Assembly: GCA_947589145.1 (NCBI GenBank)
Contig: CANQCB010000075.1
Span: 1-7,241 of the forward strand
DNA from: an uncultured Clostridia bacterium
GTDB taxonomy: Bacteria > Bacillota > Clostridia > Christensenellales > Pumilibacteraceae
DNA length: 7,241 bases
Direction of reading: 5' to 3'
Shown here: piece by piece, positions 5,332-7,241 of the stretch
Numbering within the stretch: position 1 is the first letter of the stretch
Layout: each line of letters starts with the position of its first letter
Program-made: the position numbers and the translations under genes
Notes under the pieces: model-generated
Seen by the model: only the letters and a program-made list of their open reading frames with translations
Databases searched by the model: none
What the model was told of the DNA's origin: nothing

Positions 5332-5868
5332 TTACTTATTGATTTCTTCGTTATAGTCCGTTGCGCTGTCTATGCAGTCGCTGCCGCGTTCGAGGGCGGT
5401 AATACCGGAGCGGGCGAGTTCGAGAATGCCGTACGGCTTCATCAGGTCGATAAACTTATCGACTTTATTGCTTTCGCCCGTCATTTCGCAAATAACCGAA
5501 TCCTCGGAGACGTCGATAACCTTGACCTTCATAAGGTTGGCGGTGCTTGCGACCTCGTTGCGTTTTTCGGCAGGCACGTGCACCTTAATAAGGAGCAGTT
5601 CGCGCTTGACGCAATTTGCGGAATCGACGGTCTTGACTTTGCGGCAATCGACGAGTTTGTTAAGTTGGTGTTCGATCTGGGTAAGTTCGTCGTCGGTGCC
5701 GAGCGCCACGATAGTCATGCGGGAAACGGCGGGGTCGTCGGTACTGCACACCGAGAGCGACTCGATATTATATCCTCTGCGTGCGAAAAGTCCGCTTATT
5801 CTCGTGAGCACGCCCGACTTATTGGCGACGAGCGCGGTAATGATATGTCTTGTCTCCTTTGCGTTCAT
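5332..5868 (-). CDS. ilvN: Acetolactate synthase small (regulatory) subunit
   Basis: This is the regulatory subunit of acetolactate synthase, the first common enzyme of valine, leucine and isoleucine synthesis. It stimulates the catalytic subunit IlvB and carries feedback inhibition by valine. The protein is 178 residues, slightly longer than the usual 160-170. Residues 6 to about 80 form the ACT domain, with the family signature GLFARRGYNIESL (26-38). Residues about 84-165 form the C-terminal IlvN domain. Asn16, Gly19 and Asn34 align with E. coli IlvH Asn11, Gly14 and Asn29, positions linked to valine binding or resistance, so the subunit is predicted to be valine-sensitive. It starts 10 bases after the ilvB stop with an AAGGAGG overlapping that stop, so translation is probably coupled. 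It is the last gene of its operon here; a terminator follows, so ilvC is not directly downstream. Confidence 0.96.
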   Translation of the reverse strand: MNAKETRHIITALVANKSGVLTRISGLFARRGYNIESLSVCSTDDPAVSRMTIVALGTDDELTQIEHQLNKLVDCRKVKTVDSANCVKRELLLIKVHVPAEKRNEVASTANLMKVKVIDVSEDSVICEMTGESNKVDKFIDLMKPYGILELARSGITALERGSDCIDSATDYNEEINK

Positions 5869-5873
5869 GATGA

Positions 5874-5880
5874 CCTCCTT
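5874..5880 (-). promoter_or_regulatory. Ribosome binding site of ilvN overlapping the ilvB stop codon
   Basis: The minus strand reads AAGGAGG five bases before the ilvN ATG. Its first two bases (5880-5879) are the last two of the ilvB TAA stop (5881-5879). This strong site fixes the ilvN start and suggests coupled translation of the two subunits. Confidence 0.9.
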
Positions 5881-7241
5881 AAAATTTCGGCTTATCGACG
5901 ATAATGGCGTCGATGCCTTTTCCTGCCGGAATCATGGGCAAAACGAATTCGTCCTTGTCGATAATGCAGTCTACGATCTTAACGCCCTTTTGGCTCATAG
6001 CCTTGCCGAGTACGGCGTCGATATCCTCGTTCTTGTCGAGTACGTATCCTTTTCCGCCCAAAGCGTCGGCGAGTTTAACGAAATCGGTAGGGTAGTTGAT
6101 ATCTGTCGAAGAATAATGCTTGTTATAGAAAAGGGTCTGCCACTGGCGCACCATGCCGAGGGTATGGTTGTCCATAATGACGACGGTAATGTCCAAACCG
6201 AGTTTGGCGGCGGTAACGACCTCGTTGAAATTCATGTGGAAAGAGCCGTCGCCGGTGAAGAGCACCGTCTGTTTGCCGCTTCCGATAGCCGCGCCGATAG
6301 CCGCGCCCATGCCGAATCCCATAGTTCCGAGGCCGCCGCTGGAAATAAACTTGCGCGGCATTTCGAAATTATAAGTCTGCGCGACCCACATCTGGTGTTG
6401 TCCGACGTCGGTCACGACGATTTTTTCGGGATCGCCGATTCTGTTTACCGCCTGAATGATACGGCGCGGGCAGAGTTTTCCGTCCGAGCCGAGCAGGAAG
6501 TCTTTGGAAGCGCGTTTGCGGCACTTTTCGATCCATTCCGAGGACTCGGACTTGGAAATGTCGGGGAGCATGGAATTTATTGCGGACTTGGCGTCGGCAA
6601 AAATACAAATATCCGCCTTGACGTTTTTGTTATGCTCGGCGAGGTCTATATCGATATGGATAATCTTAGCCTGTTTGCAGAAGTTTTTGCGGTCGCCTGC
6701 CACGCGGTCGGAGAACCTGCAACCGATAGCGAGAATGAGGTCGGATTCGGAGAGGGCTTTCGCAACGTTGGCTTTGCCGTGCATACCGATCATGCCCAAA
6801 TAATTGGGGTGAGAAGCGGGGAAGCAGCCCAAACCCATGAGCGAGGACGCTACGGGCGCGTTAATTTTCTCGGAAAGGGCGACGAGCGCGTCGCTTGCTT
6901 CGGAGATAATGCAACCGCCGCCGACGTACATGAAGGGCGCTTTCGCCTCGTTGATAATTTTAACGGCTTCGGCGACGGCGTCGGTATTCTTGAAATAATG
7001 CTTGACTTTGCGGGGCTCGGCGGGCGTATACTCGGCGGTCTTTTGCTGAATATCCTTGGGGATATCGACGAGCACGGGTCCGGGACGGCCGGATCTTGCG
7101 ATAAAGAAGGCTTCGCGGAGCGTGCCTGCCAACTCCTCGACGTTTTTCACCATAAAGTTGTGCTTTGTGATGGGCATCGTCACGCCGGTGATATCCACCT
7201 CTTGGAAAGAGTCTCTGCCCAAAAAGCCTGTGCCGACGTTG
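5879..7241 (-). CDS. ilvB: Acetolactate synthase large (catalytic) subunit, partial
   Basis: IlvB is the thiamine diphosphate and FAD enzyme that condenses two pyruvates to acetolactate, or pyruvate with 2-ketobutyrate. The last 453 codons are present. The frame is open to the right edge (first full codon at 7240, reading NVGTGF), so the true start lies outside the window; a TTG at 7222 is internal. Compared with the usual 550-560 residues, about 100 N-terminal residues, including the catalytic glutamate, are missing because of the cut. Visible parts, numbered from 7240: FQEVDITG (12-19) and GRPGPVLVDIPKD (51-63) of the pyrimidine domain, the central FAD-binding domain (about 80-220), and the pyrophosphate domain with GDGSF (330-334) and DNHTLGMVRQWQ (357-368). 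The second residue of the usual NN pair, the metal ligand, is kept as Asn358, while the first is Asp. Trp367 is the conserved tryptophan of the herbicide-site region. Pairing with ilvN favours biosynthetic acetolactate synthase over catabolic AlsS. Confidence 0.96.
   Translation of the reverse strand, partial: NVGTGFLGRDSFQEVDITGVTMPITKHNFMVKNVEELAGTLREAFFIARSGRPGPVLVDIPKDIQQKTAEYTPAEPRKVKHYFKNTDAVAEAVKIINEAKAPFMYVGGGCIISEASDALVALSEKINAPVASSLMGLGCFPASHPNYLGMIGMHGKANVAKALSESDLILAIGCRFSDRVAGDRKNFCKQAKIIHIDIDLAEHNKNVKADICIFADAKSAINSMLPDISKSESSEWIEKCRKRASKDFLLGSDGKLCPRRIIQAVNRIGDPEKIVVTDVGQHQMWVAQTYNFEMPRKFISSGGLGTMGFGMGAAIGAAIGSGKQTVLFTGDGSFHMNFNEVVTAAKLGLDITVVIMDNHTLGMVRQWQTLFYNKHYSSTDINYPTDFVKLADALGGKGYVLDKNEDIDAVLGKAMSQKGVKIVDCIIDKDEFVLPMIPAGKGIDAIIVDKPKF

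Noticed and set aside
5879..7222. TTG at 7222 as the start of ilvB
   Set aside because: The frame stays open with conserved-looking sequence (NVGTGF) to the window edge, and the protein would lack the catalytic N-terminal region. The gene is simply cut by the window.

Overview
The window suggests an anaerobic, fermentative Gram-positive bacterium of the Clostridia type, probably one of the uncultured gut lineages with mid-range GC. The grounds are a fused clostridial-type AdhE directly downstream of the NADH sensor Rex, strong AGGAGG ribosome sites, a Gram-positive-style lipoprotein with a DP-rich linker, and GC-rich codons set against very AT-rich promoters. The lineage is inference; nothing here fixes a genus.

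Left edge (1-300). The first 11 bases look like the 3' end of a plus-strand tRNA, possibly tRNA-Pro, ending in CCA and followed by a terminator-like hairpin. Next come four tandem copies of a 12-bp TTTTGGGGAACA unit, then the strong intrinsic terminator of adhE, which enters from the right.

Fermentation block (301-3720, minus strand). rex is followed 126 bp downstream by adhE. AdhE reduces acetyl-CoA to ethanol with two NADH, and Rex senses the NADH/NAD+ ratio, so the pair looks like a sensor and its likely target. The adhE leader can fold into three consecutive stem-loops before its ribosome site. No canonical Rex operator is visible.

Divergent promoter region and phosphatase (3664-5136). 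A very AT-rich spacer holds an extended -10 promoter for rex, a 9-bp direct repeat around its -35, a 38-bp imperfect palindrome, and a plus-strand promoter placed so that the next gene may be transcribed without a leader. That gene encodes an exported lipoprotein with a DP-repeat linker, a beta-rich domain and a Cys-based phosphatase domain of the LipA/PtpB type (HCxxGKDRTG).

Branched-chain amino acid block (5211-7241, minus strand). A bidirectional terminator separates the phosphatase gene from the converging ilvB-ilvN operon, which encodes the catalytic and valine-sensing subunits of acetolactate synthase. ilvB runs off the right edge. No phage gene, insertion sequence or CRISPR array is visible. 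The most unusual features are in the non-coding DNA and in the secreted phosphatase.
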